Shown: positions 50,127 to 59,388 of the stretch, one piece after another
Layout: each line of letters begins with the position of its first letter
Numbering within the stretch: position 1 is the stretch's first letter
Assembly: GCF_964253915.1 (NCBI RefSeq)
Contig: NZ_CAXUSG020000009.1
Coordinates: 169,811-233,810, forward strand
Length of the DNA: 64,000 bases
Source: Metarhizobium sp964253915
Lineage (GTDB): Bacteria > Pseudomonadota > Alphaproteobacteria > Rhizobiales > Rhizobiaceae
Direction of reading: 5' to 3'
Made by a program: the position numbers and the translations under genes
The notes under the pieces: generated by a model
Seen by the model: the letters and a program-made list of their open reading frames with translations, nothing else
Told to the model about the DNA's origin: nothing
Databases searched by the model: none

Positions 50127-51989
50127 ATGACGAGGCTGGCCAGCAAGACCGAACCACGGTTTTCGGACGCGCTGTTCGATGCGTCGAACAAGCCGCTCGA
50201 CGTGCTGAAGCAGGTCTACGGCTATTCCGCCTTTCGCGGCAAGCAGCAGCAGGTGGTCGAGCATGTCGTCGCCGGCGGCGATGCCGTGGCGCTGTTTCCG
50301 ACAGGGGCCGGCAAATCCCTGTGTTTCCAGGTGCCGGCGCTGTGCCGCAAAGGTGTCGGCATCGTCGTCTCGCCGTTGATTGCCTTGATGCGCGACCAGG
50401 TGGAGGCCTTGAAACAGCTGGGTGTTCGGGCCGCCGCACTGAACTCCTCGTTGTCGCGTGACGAGTTTTTCGCCGTTCGCGACGCCATCTCTTCGGGCAC
50501 CCTCGACCTGCTTTACGTGACGCCGGAGCGGATCGTCACCGATGGTTTCCGCGAACTGATCGGCAAGGCGGACATCGCGCTTTTCGCTATCGACGAAGCG
50601 CACTGCGTATCGCAGTGGGGCCATGATTTCCGCCCGGAATATCGTGATCTCGGCCGGCTGGCGGAAGAATTTCCCGGCGTGCCGCGCATCGCGCTGACGG
50701 CGACCGCCGATCCGCATACCCGCGACGACATCATCGAGCGGCTGGGGCTCGATGGGGCGGAGGTCTTCACCACCAGCTTCGACCGGCCGAATATTTCTTA
50801 CGAGATCGTCGAACGCGACCAGCCACGGCAGCAATTGTTGCGGTTCCTTTCGGGCCACAAGGGCAACAGCGGCATCGTCTATTGCCTGTCGCGCGCCAAG
50901 GTCGAGGAGACCGCCGAATGGCTGAACGGGCAGGGCGTACGGGCGCTCGCCTATCACGCCGGCATGGACCGTGCGGTCCGTGACGCCAACCAGGATGCCT
51001 TTCTCAAGGAGGAAGAACTGTGCCTGGTGGCGACGGTCGCTTTCGGCATGGGCATCGACAAACCGAACGTGCGTTATGTCGCCCATCTCGACCTGCCGGG
51101 ATCGGTCGAGGCCTATTACCAGGAGACGGGACGCGCCGGACGCGACGGTCTGCCGTCCGAGGTCTGGATGGCCTACGGCATGGCCGACGTCATCCAGCGG
51201 CGGCGGATGATCGACGAGGGTGGGGCGGCCGACGACATCAAGCGCATCGAGCGCGGCAAGCTCAACGCGCTCTTGGCGATCTGCGAGACCGCTTCCTGCC
51301 GGCGACAGGCGATCCTGGCGCATTTCGGCGAGGCGCATGCCGGCCGTTGCGGCAATTGCGACACCTGCCTCAAGCCGGTCGAGACCTGGGACGGCACGGA
51401 AGAGGCGATCAAGGCGCTGGCCGCCATCTACCGCACCGGCGAACGGTTTGGTGCGGCACATGTCATCGATGTGCTGATGGGCAGCGTCAACGAGAAGACC
51501 GAGCGATTCGGCCATGTCGAGATGCCGGTGTTCGGGGCGGGCAAGGACCTGCCGGCGCGCACCTGGCAATCGGTGTTCCGGCAACTTCTGGCTATGGGCC
51601 TGATTCGCACTGACCATTCCGCTTTCGGTGCGCTGAAGCTGGAGCCGGAGGCGCGGGCGGTGTTCAAGCATGAGCGGCAGGTGCTGTTCCGCAAGGACCG
51701 GCCGGCCTCGGAGCGGCGTGGCAAGAAGGTGGAGCGCTCGGAACGCCGCTCGGTGCTCTCCGGTGCCGATGGAATCGTTTTCGAGGCGCTGCGCAGCGAG
51801 CGCGCCTCGATCGCCCGCGAGCTCGGCGTGCCGCCCTATGTCGTCTTCCCGGATACGACGCTGATCGCCTTTGCCACCGAACGGCCGGAAACGCATCAGC
51901 AGATGTTGGCCATCCAGGGCGTCGGGCAGACGAAATTGCAGCGCTTCGGCGATGCCTTCCTTTCCGTTCTGCGGCAGCATCGCGGCTGA
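50127..51989 (+). CDS. recQ: ATP-dependent DNA helicase RecQ
   Basis: A 620-residue 3'-5' helicase for recombination and repair. Motif I is FPTGAGKSLCFQVPAL, the DEAH box is AIDEAHCVSQWGHDFRPEY, and motif VI is QETGRAGRDG. The RQC zinc-binding part has CRRQAIL and CGNCDTC, and the C-terminal HRDC domain is complete (FEALRSERASIARELGVPPYVVF). The ribosome site GGAAGGGG lies just upstream. It sits between dnaG and a glycosyltransferase gene and is not part of the usual dnaG-rpoD order. Confidence 0.95.
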   Translation: MTRLASKTEPRFSDALFDASNKPLDVLKQVYGYSAFRGKQQQVVEHVVAGGDAVALFPTGAGKSLCFQVPALCRKGVGIVVSPLIALMRDQVEALKQLGVRAAALNSSLSRDEFFAVRDAISSGTLDLLYVTPERIVTDGFRELIGKADIALFAIDEAHCVSQWGHDFRPEYRDLGRLAEEFPGVPRIALTATADPHTRDDIIERLGLDGAEVFTTSFDRPNISYEIVERDQPRQQLLRFLSGHKGNSGIVYCLSRAKVEETAEWLNGQGVRALAYHAGMDRAVRDANQDAFLKEEELCLVATVAFGMGIDKPNVRYVAHLDLPGSVEAYYQETGRAGRDGLPSEVWMAYGMADVIQRRRMIDEGGAADDIKRIERGKLNALLAICETASCRRQAILAHFGEAHAGRCGNCDTCLKPVETWDGTEEAIKALAAIYRTGERFGAAHVIDVLMGSVNEKTERFGHVEMPVFGAGKDLPARTWQSVFRQLLAMGLIRTDHSAFGALKLEPEARAVFKHERQVLFRKDRPASERRGKKVERSERRSVLSGADGIVFEALRSERASIARELGVPPYVVFPDTTLIAFATERPETHQQMLAIQGVGQTKLQRFGDAFLSVLRQHRG

Positions 51990-52107
51990 TCGGAAGCCGT
52001 TCCTGTCGGTTCAAACGACTTTCGTGCGGTGACGGCAAAGGTCAGGCTCACACCAATTTCAGCGCGTAAATGGGCCATCTAATGTATGGCTGCTCATAAG
52101 GTGTCCC

Positions 52108-54039
52108 ATGACTTCTCGATCTGCACATTTCGAGGCTGCGCGCCTTGCGTTTGAAGGTGGCGACTACAATGGTTCGTTGAACCATCTTCAACGGCTCCTG
52201 GCTGGCGAAAATGTCGATGAGCCTGCGGCGGCTTTGCTCGGACGGACATTGCTGCAGATCGGTCTGAAGCGGGATGCTGCCGAATTCTTTGAAATCGCTG
52301 CCGGTCTGGACGAGGCCATGGCGTTTCGAAATCACCGGGACGCCGCACTTGCCTATTTTGAGGCCAAGGATTCCGACAAGGCATTGCTGAATGCGATGAA
52401 GGGTCTTCGGCTGAAGGGCGATGCTTACGATCTGGTCTTCATCATCGTCACGCTCCTTCGTCCGTCCAGAGACGCGCTTGTCGACCAGCTGAAATACAAG
52501 CTTGCGGAAAGCGACGATATCAAGCACCTCGACCTGGCTTTGGACCTGATCGACGTCGATCGCCACGATCCGCGGTCGCTTGCGCTGTTGCGCAAGGTGC
52601 GAAGGCATCGGCTGCATGATCCGGCCATCAGGAACTCGGTTCTGACGCTTGCGAGCGAATTCTGCGACTACGAGGTCTTTGAAGAGGAAGAGCAGCGCCT
52701 GCCCCTCAAGGAGTGGATGTCTGCCGACTTGCTGGCTCATGAGACGCCGCACGACAATCTTCGCTGGTGCGGCGACGAGGCATCCAACCTTCTTGCGCGC
52801 AATTCGGACACCATCGTTTTGGGGGCGAACAAATCGACCGCCGCAAGACGGTCACGGCCTCACAAGTGGAAAAAGAAAATCCGCATCGGCTATCTGTCGG
52901 GGGATTTGTTCCCGACACACGCGACCATGAGGCTTTTTTCGGATGTCCTGCGTCAGCACGACAAGGAAAACTTCGAGATCACCCTGTTTTGTCACACGCC
53001 TCCGCGTTTGATCTCGACCCCGGAGATCCAGGCTGCCCGGGCGACCTGGGGGGAAATCGTCGACTTGAACCGGTTGAACGACACCGAATGCGTCAAGGCT
53101 GTTCGCAACCGCGGCATCGATATCATGGTCGATCTGAAAGGCCATACCGCGAATTCCCGCATCACGCTTCTCAACAAGGGGCTTGCACCCGTCCAGGTGA
53201 CGTGGCTCGGTTTTCCCGGCAGCGTGGCGCATGTCGATCTCGATTACGTCATCGGCGATGCCACGGTGCTGCCGGACAGTTCCAAGCCGTTTTACCACGA
53301 GAAGTTTTGCCGGCTCCCCGAGAGTTATCAGCCAAACGATCCGCTGACGCGTGCTTTGCCGCCGGCGGCAAAACGGGCCGATCTCGACTTGCCGGAAGAT
53401 GCATTCGTCTTTGCGTCGTTCAACTCTCCGGGAAAGATCAGCCGCAGGACTGCGGCTCTGTGGGCGCGCGTTCTCAACGAGACGCCCGGTTCCGTCTTGT
53501 GGTTCATGTGCCATTCCGCTGCGACCGAAATGAACATACGCCGGTATTTCGATGCTGCCGGTATCAGTCAGGATCGCCTCGTCACCGCAACCGCTGCGCG
53601 TTACGAGGAACACATCGCAAGACTCCAGGCTGCGGACGTGGGCTTGGATACCTTCCCTTGCAACGGCCACACCACGACCTCCGACAAGCTGTGGGCGGGG
53701 CTTCCCGTCCTGACGGTGAAGGGCAGCAATTTTGCCTCGCGGGTTTCCGAAAGCCTGCTGCGGGCGATCGGATTGCCGGAGCTTGTCGCCGATTCCGATG
53801 ATCAGTACGTCGCCCTGGCGGTCGATCTCTGGCGGAACCGGGAGCGGGTCGCCGGTTTGCGGGAGAAGCTGATCGCCAACCGCTTCGTTGCACCGCTTTT
53901 CGATTCCGAACGGTTCTGCCGTCACCTGGAAAGCGCTTATGGCATGATGGCGGATCGGGCGCGTGCCGGACAGGCGCCGGATCATTTCGACGTGCCGGCC
54001 ATGCCCGGCCGTTCGGCGCCGTTCCTCGCCAGGGGCTGA
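52108..54039 (+). CDS. SPINDLY/O-GlcNAc transferase-like glycosyltransferase (GT41) with helical N terminus
   Basis: A 643-residue protein. Residues 1-240 are alpha-helical and resemble degenerate tetratricopeptide repeats (FEAARLAFEGGDYNGSLNHLQRLL, DEAMAFRNHRDAALAYFEAKD). The rest is the GT41 catalytic region. IRIGYLSGDLFPTHATMRL, DIMVDLKGHTANSR and VQVTWLGFPGS are present, as are FASFNSPGKISRRTAALWARVL and the donor loop FPCNGHTTTSDKLWAGLPVLT. In plants and animals such enzymes O-glycosylate proteins with GlcNAc or fucose. Bacterial members modify proteins or build glycans. The acceptor here is unknown. It has no signal peptide. Confidence 0.88.
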   Translation: MTSRSAHFEAARLAFEGGDYNGSLNHLQRLLAGENVDEPAAALLGRTLLQIGLKRDAAEFFEIAAGLDEAMAFRNHRDAALAYFEAKDSDKALLNAMKGLRLKGDAYDLVFIIVTLLRPSRDALVDQLKYKLAESDDIKHLDLALDLIDVDRHDPRSLALLRKVRRHRLHDPAIRNSVLTLASEFCDYEVFEEEEQRLPLKEWMSADLLAHETPHDNLRWCGDEASNLLARNSDTIVLGANKSTAARRSRPHKWKKKIRIGYLSGDLFPTHATMRLFSDVLRQHDKENFEITLFCHTPPRLISTPEIQAARATWGEIVDLNRLNDTECVKAVRNRGIDIMVDLKGHTANSRITLLNKGLAPVQVTWLGFPGSVAHVDLDYVIGDATVLPDSSKPFYHEKFCRLPESYQPNDPLTRALPPAAKRADLDLPEDAFVFASFNSPGKISRRTAALWARVLNETPGSVLWFMCHSAATEMNIRRYFDAAGISQDRLVTATAARYEEHIARLQAADVGLDTFPCNGHTTTSDKLWAGLPVLTVKGSNFASRVSESLLRAIGLPELVADSDDQYVALAVDLWRNRERVAGLREKLIANRFVAPLFDSERFCRHLESAYGMMADRARAGQAPDHFDVPAMPGRSAPFLARG

Positions 54040-54150
54040 TCCGCTTCGGCCCGGATGCGGCATGCTCTGCCGCTGGGGCATGAAGACATCCGGCGGTGTG
54101 ATGGTGTAGACTTTCGGCGTGTTTCATTGCGTGCCGAAAGCGACATCTCC

Positions 54151-55338
54151 ATGACCACGACCTTCCTCGACCATTTGCGCTCCGAGCTGGCCATCCTCAA
54201 GGACACCGGCCTCTACAAGTCGGAGCGCGTCATCACCTCGAAACAGGCCGGCGAGATCGCCATCTCCTCCGGCGAGCGGGTGCTGAATTTCTGCGCCAAT
54301 AACTATCTCGGCCTCGCCGATAACGCGGAGATCGCTGCCGCTGCCAAACAGGCGCTCGATCGTTACGGCTACGGCATGGCGTCGGTGCGCTTCATCTGCG
54401 GCACGCAGGAGGAGCACAAGCAGCTGGAAGTGAAGATTTCGTCATTTCTCGGCCTGGAGGACACGATCCTCTATTCCTCCTGTTTTGATGCCAATGGTGG
54501 CCTGTTCGAAACCCTGCTGGGTGAAGAAGATGCGATCATTTCGGATGCGCTCAACCACGCCTCGATCATCGACGGGGTGCGGCTCTCCAAGGCAAAACGC
54601 TTCCGCTACGCCAACAACGACATGGCAGCTCTGGAAGAGGAGCTGAAGAAGGCGGAGGGCGCCCGCTTCAAGCTGATCGCCACGGACGGCGTCTTCTCCA
54701 TGGACGGCATCATCGCCAATCTCGGCGGCGTCTGCGATCTTGCCGAAAAATACGGTGCCATGGTCATGGTTGACGACAGCCATGCCGTCGGCTTCGTCGG
54801 CAAGCATGGCCGCGGCTCGGCCGAACATTGCGGCGTCGAGGGCCGCATCGACATCATCACCGGCACGCTTGGCAAGGCGCTCGGCGGGGCCTCCGGCGGT
54901 TACACGTCCGGAAAGGCGGAGGTTGTCGACTGGCTGCGGCAGCGCTCGCGTCCCTACCTGTTCTCCAACACGCTGGCACCGGTCATCACTGCGGCTTCGT
55001 TGAAGGTTTTCGAGATTGTCGAGAACGGCGATGCCTTGCGCCGGCGGCTTTATGCCAATGCCGATCTCTTCCGCTCCGAGATGACGAAGCTCGGCTTCAC
55101 GCTGGCGGGCGAGGGGCATCCGATCATCCCCGTCATGCTGGGTGACGCCAAGCTGGCGCAGGAGATGGCGGCGCGGATGCTGGAAAAGGGCGTTTATGTT
55201 GTCGGCTTCTTCTTTCCTGTCGTGCCGAAAGGTCAGGCGCGCATCCGCACCCAGATGTCTGCGGCCCATAGCGAGGCCGAGGTGCGGCGGGCGATTGCGG
55301 CATTCGAGGCGGTCGGGCGCGACCTGGGCGTGATCTAG
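54151..55338 (+). CDS. kbl: Glycine C-acetyltransferase (2-amino-3-ketobutyrate CoA ligase)
   Basis: A 395-residue PLP enzyme that with Tdh degrades threonine: it converts 2-amino-3-oxobutanoate and CoA to glycine and acetyl-CoA. The PLP Lys242 lies in TGTLGKALGG, with NYLGLADN, DALNHASIIDG and VDDSHAVGF before it. MTTTFLDHLRSEL at 54151 is the usual start. The tdh gene follows after 38 bases, so the two form the threonine degradation operon. Confidence 0.95.
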   Translation: MTTTFLDHLRSELAILKDTGLYKSERVITSKQAGEIAISSGERVLNFCANNYLGLADNAEIAAAAKQALDRYGYGMASVRFICGTQEEHKQLEVKISSFLGLEDTILYSSCFDANGGLFETLLGEEDAIISDALNHASIIDGVRLSKAKRFRYANNDMAALEEELKKAEGARFKLIATDGVFSMDGIIANLGGVCDLAEKYGAMVMVDDSHAVGFVGKHGRGSAEHCGVEGRIDIITGTLGKALGGASGGYTSGKAEVVDWLRQRSRPYLFSNTLAPVITAASLKVFEIVENGDALRRRLYANADLFRSEMTKLGFTLAGEGHPIIPVMLGDAKLAQEMAARMLEKGVYVVGFFFPVVPKGQARIRTQMSAAHSEAEVRRAIAAFEAVGRDLGVI

Positions 55339-55376
55339 ATTTTCCAATCGTCGGAATCACTTTGGGAGGTTTGCCG

Positions 55377-56414
55377 ATGACGAACATGATGAAGGCTCTG
55401 GTTAAAGCAAAACCTGAAGTCGGCCTCTGGATGGAGCATGTGCCGGTGCCGGAGGTCGGACCGAACGATGTGCTGATCAAGGTCAGGAAATCGGCGATCT
55501 GCGGCACCGACGTGCACATCTGGAACTGGGATGCGTGGGCGCAAAAAACCATTCCGGTGCCGATGGTCGTCGGCCACGAATTCTGCGGTGTGATTGCCGA
55601 GGTCGGTTCGGCGGTCACCAAGGTCCATGTCGGCGAGCGTGTCTCGGGCGAGGGGCATATCGTCTGCGGCAAGTGCCGCAACTGCCGGGCCGGGCGCGGG
55701 CACCTGTGCCGCAACACGCTGGGTGTCGGTGTTCACCGACCGGGTTCGTTCGGCGAGTTCGTCTGCATTCCCGAATATAATGTCGTGCCGATCCCCGACG
55801 ACGTGCCGGATGAAATTGCCGCGATCTTCGATCCCTTCGGCAATGCCGTGCACACCGCGCTGTCCTTCGATGTCGTCGGCGAGGACGTGCTGGTGACCGG
55901 TGCCGGGCCGATCGGCATCATGGGTGCCATGGTCGCCAAGCGCTCCGGCGCCCGCAAGGTGGTCATCACCGACATCAACCCCACAAGGCTCGATCTCGCC
56001 CGCAAGGTCGGCATCGATTATGTGGTGGATGCGTCGAAGGAAAATCTTGCCGACGTGATGAAGGCGATCGGCATGACGGAGGGGTTTGACGTCGGGCTGG
56101 AGATGTCAGGGGCCGCGCCTGCCTTCCGCGACATGATCGACAAGATGAACAACGGCGGCAAGATCGCCATCCTCGGCATCGCGCCGACCGGCTTCGAGAT
56201 CGACTGGAACAAGGTGATCTTCAAGATGCTCAACCTCAAGGGCATCTACGGCCGCGAGATGTTCGAGACCTGGTACAAGATGATCGCCTTCGTGCAGGGC
56301 GGGCTTGACCTCGCGCCGGTCATCACCCACCGTATTCGCATCGACGATTTCCGCGATGGTTTCGAGGCGATGCGCTCGGGCAATTCCGGCAAGGTGGTCA
56401 TGGATTGGGAGTGA
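55377..56414 (+). CDS. tdh: L-threonine 3-dehydrogenase
   Basis: A 345-residue zinc-dependent medium-chain dehydrogenase oxidising threonine to 2-amino-3-oxobutanoate with NAD. The catalytic zinc ligand Cys42 is in SAICGTDVHIW and the His in GHEFCG. The structural zinc has CGKCRNCRAGRGHLC. The Rossmann motif is VTGAGPIGIMGAMVAK, with Asp at the end of the next strand selecting NAD. GGGAGG precedes ATG 55377. It is cotranscribed with kbl. Confidence 0.95.
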   Translation: MTNMMKALVKAKPEVGLWMEHVPVPEVGPNDVLIKVRKSAICGTDVHIWNWDAWAQKTIPVPMVVGHEFCGVIAEVGSAVTKVHVGERVSGEGHIVCGKCRNCRAGRGHLCRNTLGVGVHRPGSFGEFVCIPEYNVVPIPDDVPDEIAAIFDPFGNAVHTALSFDVVGEDVLVTGAGPIGIMGAMVAKRSGARKVVITDINPTRLDLARKVGIDYVVDASKENLADVMKAIGMTEGFDVGLEMSGAAPAFRDMIDKMNNGGKIAILGIAPTGFEIDWNKVIFKMLNLKGIYGREMFETWYKMIAFVQGGLDLAPVITHRIRIDDFRDGFEAMRSGNSGKVVMDWE

Positions 56415-56422
56415 AGGCAATC

Positions 56423-56770
56423 ATGATGTATGAAGGAAGCTGTCATTGCGGTGACACCGCGTTCGAAGTCGAGGGCGAATTTTCCGAGGCGGTCGAATGC
56501 AACTGCTCCATATGCCGCCGTCGCGGCACGCTTTTGGCATTCGTGCCGCGGGAAAAACTCGTTCTCAAGACGCCGGAAGAGAATTTGTCCCGTTATGAAT
56601 TCAACAGGCATGTCATCAAGCACTATTTCTGTCCCACCTGCGGCGTCGCCCCGTTTGCCGAAGCGACGACGCCGGATGGCAAGCATATGGCGGCCATCAA
56701 TGTGCGCTGCCTGCCGGCGATCGATCTTGACGGACTGAAAATCAACCGCTTTAACGGTAAGGATATTTAG
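56423..56770 (+). CDS. GFA/CENP-V family zinc-binding protein
   Basis: A 115-residue protein with the zinc-binding pattern of glutathione-dependent formaldehyde-activating enzyme relatives: SCHCGDTAFEVEG (Cys7, Cys9), CNCSICRRRGTLL and FCPTCGVAPFAEATTPDG. Members bind two zinc ions. True formaldehyde-glutathione condensation is shown only for a few. The ATG lies 8 bases after the tdh stop, so it belongs to the kbl-tdh transcript. Its role is unknown. Confidence 0.85.
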   Translation: MMYEGSCHCGDTAFEVEGEFSEAVECNCSICRRRGTLLAFVPREKLVLKTPEENLSRYEFNRHVIKHYFCPTCGVAPFAEATTPDGKHMAAINVRCLPAIDLDGLKINRFNGKDI

Positions 56771-56788
56771 CACGGCGCGACACGTTCT

Positions 56789-56822
56789 CCGCAAAGGCCA
56801 ATTCTGGAGTTGGTTTTTGCGG
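56789..56822 (+). terminator. Possible terminator after the GFA-like gene
   Basis: CCGCAAA..CCAA pairs with TTGG..TTTGCGG in an imperfect hairpin starting 19 bases after the stop. The T run lies inside the right arm, so efficiency is uncertain. Confidence 0.4.
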
Positions 56823-57194
56823 GTGCTCTTGTCTTCGCCGGGTTCATTCCTATTTTATGCATCGAAGGAAGTTTCTCCCGGAAATTGCCGTATTTCTGGC
56901 TTTTCCAGACTTTTCCCCTGCTTTTCCAGACGGAAAGCTTGACGGGAAGGAAAATTGTGGGAATCACCATTTTGGGCAGTGACGGTTGAGTGGATCGAAA
57001 CGGGTCGAAAACCATGACCGGAAATGCGGGCGCTCAGTTGCGGCGGATTGTGGCATCGGCAGGCGTGGTTAATCAGGAATTAAAGGTCATACCATTAGGT
57101 AAGGAGACCGATTCGCGGTGAACGCGAAGAGGCGCCTGCGCAGGACGGGCATTTACCGCGGATGATGGAAGCGCCAAGGAAAGCGACGAAATAG
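56823..57194. other. Promoter and leader region of rpoD
   Basis: About 370 bases without a gene. TGCTTTTCCAGAC-like text occurs twice near 56898 and 56921 (GGCTTTTCCAGAC and GCTTTTCCAGACGG). A hairpin-prone GGCGCCTGCGCAGG segment lies near 57131. I cannot fix a promoter. Confidence 0.4.
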
Positions 57195-59249
57195 ATGGCA
57201 ACCAAGGTCAAAGAAAACGAAGAGGCTGAGGTCGAACGGGACGGTGCTCCGGACGGCCCCCTTCTGGATCTTTCCGACGATGCGGTCAAGAAAATGATCA
57301 AGGCCGCCAAGAAGCGCGGCTATGTAACGACGGATGAGCTGAACGAAGTGCTGCCTTCCGATCAGGTCGACCCCGACCGGATCGAAGACATCATGGCGAT
57401 GCTCAACGAGATGGGTATCAACGTCGTCGAAGACGAAGAGGTCGAGGACGCCGCCGCCGAAGAGGAAGACGGAGACTCCGATTCCGAGAGCGAAGGTGGC
57501 GAGCTGGCACCGACTTCCGGCACGGCGCTTGCCGCCAGCAAGAAGAAAGAGCCGACCGACCGAACCGACGACCCCGTGCGCATGTACCTGCGCGAAATGG
57601 GTTCCGTCGAGCTTCTGTCGCGCGAAGGCGAAATCGCCATCGCCAAGCGTATCGAGGCTGGCCGCGAAACCATGATCGCCGGTCTCTGCGAGAGCCCGTT
57701 GACGTTCCAGGCGCTGATCATCTGGCGCGACGAACTCAACGAAGGCACGACGCTGCTGCGCGAGATCATCGACCTCGAAACGACCTATTCCGGCCCGGAA
57801 GCCAAGGCTGCGCCGCAGTTCCAGAGCCCGGAAAAGATCGAAGCCGACCGCAAGGCGGCCGAGGAAAAGGAACGTACCCGCAAGCCACGTCTGGGCGGTA
57901 GCGGCGAAGACGACATCACCAATGTCGGCGGCGAAGGCCTACCCATCGAGGAAGAAGAAGAGGACGAGGACGAATCCTCCCTCTCGCTCGCCGCGATGGA
58001 AGCCGAACTGCGCCCGCAGGTGATGGAGACGCTCGACATCATCGCCGATACCTACAAGAAGCTGCGCAAGCTGCAGGACCAGCAGGTGGAAGCCCGTCTG
58101 GCCGCCGTTGGCACGCTGTCTTCCGGCCAGGAGCGCCGCTACAAGGAGCTCAAGGACCAGCTGATCACCGCCGTCAAGTCGCTGTCGCTGAACCAGAACC
58201 GTATCGACAGCCTCGTCGAGCAGCTCTACGACATCAACAAGCGTCTGGTGCAGAACGAAGGCCGGCTGCTGCGCCTTGCCGAATCCTACGGCGTCAAGCG
58301 CGACAGCTTCCTCGAACAGTACAGCGGTGCTGAACTCGATCCGAACTGGATGAAGTCGATTGCCAACCTCGCCGCCCGCGGCTGGAAGGAATTCGCCAAG
58401 TCCGAAAACACGACGATCCGCGACATCCGCCAGGAGATCCAGAATCTCGCGACGGAAACCGGTATCTCGATCTCGGAATTCCGCCGCATCGTGCACATGG
58501 TGCAGAAGGGCGAGCGCGAGGCGCGCATCGCCAAGAAGGAAATGGTCGAAGCGAACTTGCGCCTCGTCATCTCCATCGCCAAGAAGTACACGAACCGCGG
58601 CCTGCAGTTCCTCGACCTCATCCAGGAAGGCAACATCGGCCTGATGAAAGCGGTCGACAAGTTCGAATACCGTCGTGGTTACAAGTTCTCGACCTACGCC
58701 ACCTGGTGGATCCGACAGGCGATCACCCGTTCGATCGCCGACCAGGCCCGCACGATCCGTATTCCGGTGCACATGATCGAGACGATCAACAAGATCGTCC
58801 GGACTTCGCGCCAGATGCTGCACGAGATCGGCCGCGAACCGACGCCGGAAGAACTGGCCGAAAAGCTCGCCATGCCGCTCGAAAAGGTGCGCAAGGTGCT
58901 GAAGATCGCCAAGGAGCCGATCTCGCTCGAAACCCCGGTGGGTGACGAAGAAGACAGCCACCTCGGCGATTTCATCGAGGACAAGAACGCGCTGCTGCCG
59001 ATCGATGCCGCCATCCAGGCGAACCTGCGCGAGACGACGACCCGCGTACTCGCCTCGCTGACGCCGCGCGAAGAGCGCGTGCTGCGCATGCGCTTCGGCA
59101 TCGGCATGAACACCGACCACACGCTGGAAGAAGTCGGCCAGCAGTTCTCGGTGACGCGCGAACGTATCCGCCAGATCGAAGCGAAGGCGCTGCGCAAGCT
59201 CAAGCATCCGAGCCGGTCGCGCAAGCTGCGCAGCTTCCTCGACAGCTAA
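57195..59249 (+). CDS. rpoD: RNA polymerase primary sigma factor
   Basis: A 684-residue sigma70. Region 1.1 covers the acidic N terminus (DLSDDAVKKMIKAAKKRGYVTTDELNEVLP). Region 1.2 begins DDPVRMYLREMGSVELLSREGEIAIAKR, and a long non-conserved region follows. Region 2 holds LRLVISIAKKYTNRGLQFLDLIQEGNIGLMKAVDKFEYRRGYKFSTYATWWIRQAITR. Region 4 HTH is TLEEVGQQFSVTRERIRQIEAKALRKL. All are intact. It follows a GGAAAG site at some distance, and a terminator follows it. dnaG is separated from it by five other genes. Confidence 0.98.
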   Translation: MATKVKENEEAEVERDGAPDGPLLDLSDDAVKKMIKAAKKRGYVTTDELNEVLPSDQVDPDRIEDIMAMLNEMGINVVEDEEVEDAAAEEEDGDSDSESEGGELAPTSGTALAASKKKEPTDRTDDPVRMYLREMGSVELLSREGEIAIAKRIEAGRETMIAGLCESPLTFQALIIWRDELNEGTTLLREIIDLETTYSGPEAKAAPQFQSPEKIEADRKAAEEKERTRKPRLGGSGEDDITNVGGEGLPIEEEEEDEDESSLSLAAMEAELRPQVMETLDIIADTYKKLRKLQDQQVEARLAAVGTLSSGQERRYKELKDQLITAVKSLSLNQNRIDSLVEQLYDINKRLVQNEGRLLRLAESYGVKRDSFLEQYSGAELDPNWMKSIANLAARGWKEFAKSENTTIRDIRQEIQNLATETGISISEFRRIVHMVQKGEREARIAKKEMVEANLRLVISIAKKYTNRGLQFLDLIQEGNIGLMKAVDKFEYRRGYKFSTYATWWIRQAITRSIADQARTIRIPVHMIETINKIVRTSRQMLHEIGREPTPEELAEKLAMPLEKVRKVLKIAKEPISLETPVGDEEDSHLGDFIEDKNALLPIDAAIQANLRETTTRVLASLTPREERVLRMRFGIGMNTDHTLEEVGQQFSVTRERIRQIEAKALRKLKHPSRSRKLRSFLDS

Positions 59250-59272
59250 GCTGGCGAAAATCTCGATATTTA

Positions 59273-59304
59273 AACCCGGTCCGCGAGAGCAGGCCGGGTT
59301 TTTT
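59273..59304 (+). terminator. Rho-independent terminator of rpoD
   Basis: AACCCGG and CCGGGTT form a 7-bp stem around a 14-base loop and are followed by TTTT. It begins 24 bases after the rpoD stop. Confidence 0.8.
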
Positions 59305-59388
59305 CATTTCGGACACACCGCGGTTTTTTTCGCATGCGCAAGAGATCGTGACTCGCTCGCGCCTTCGTTTGATCCTACATGGGCATCG

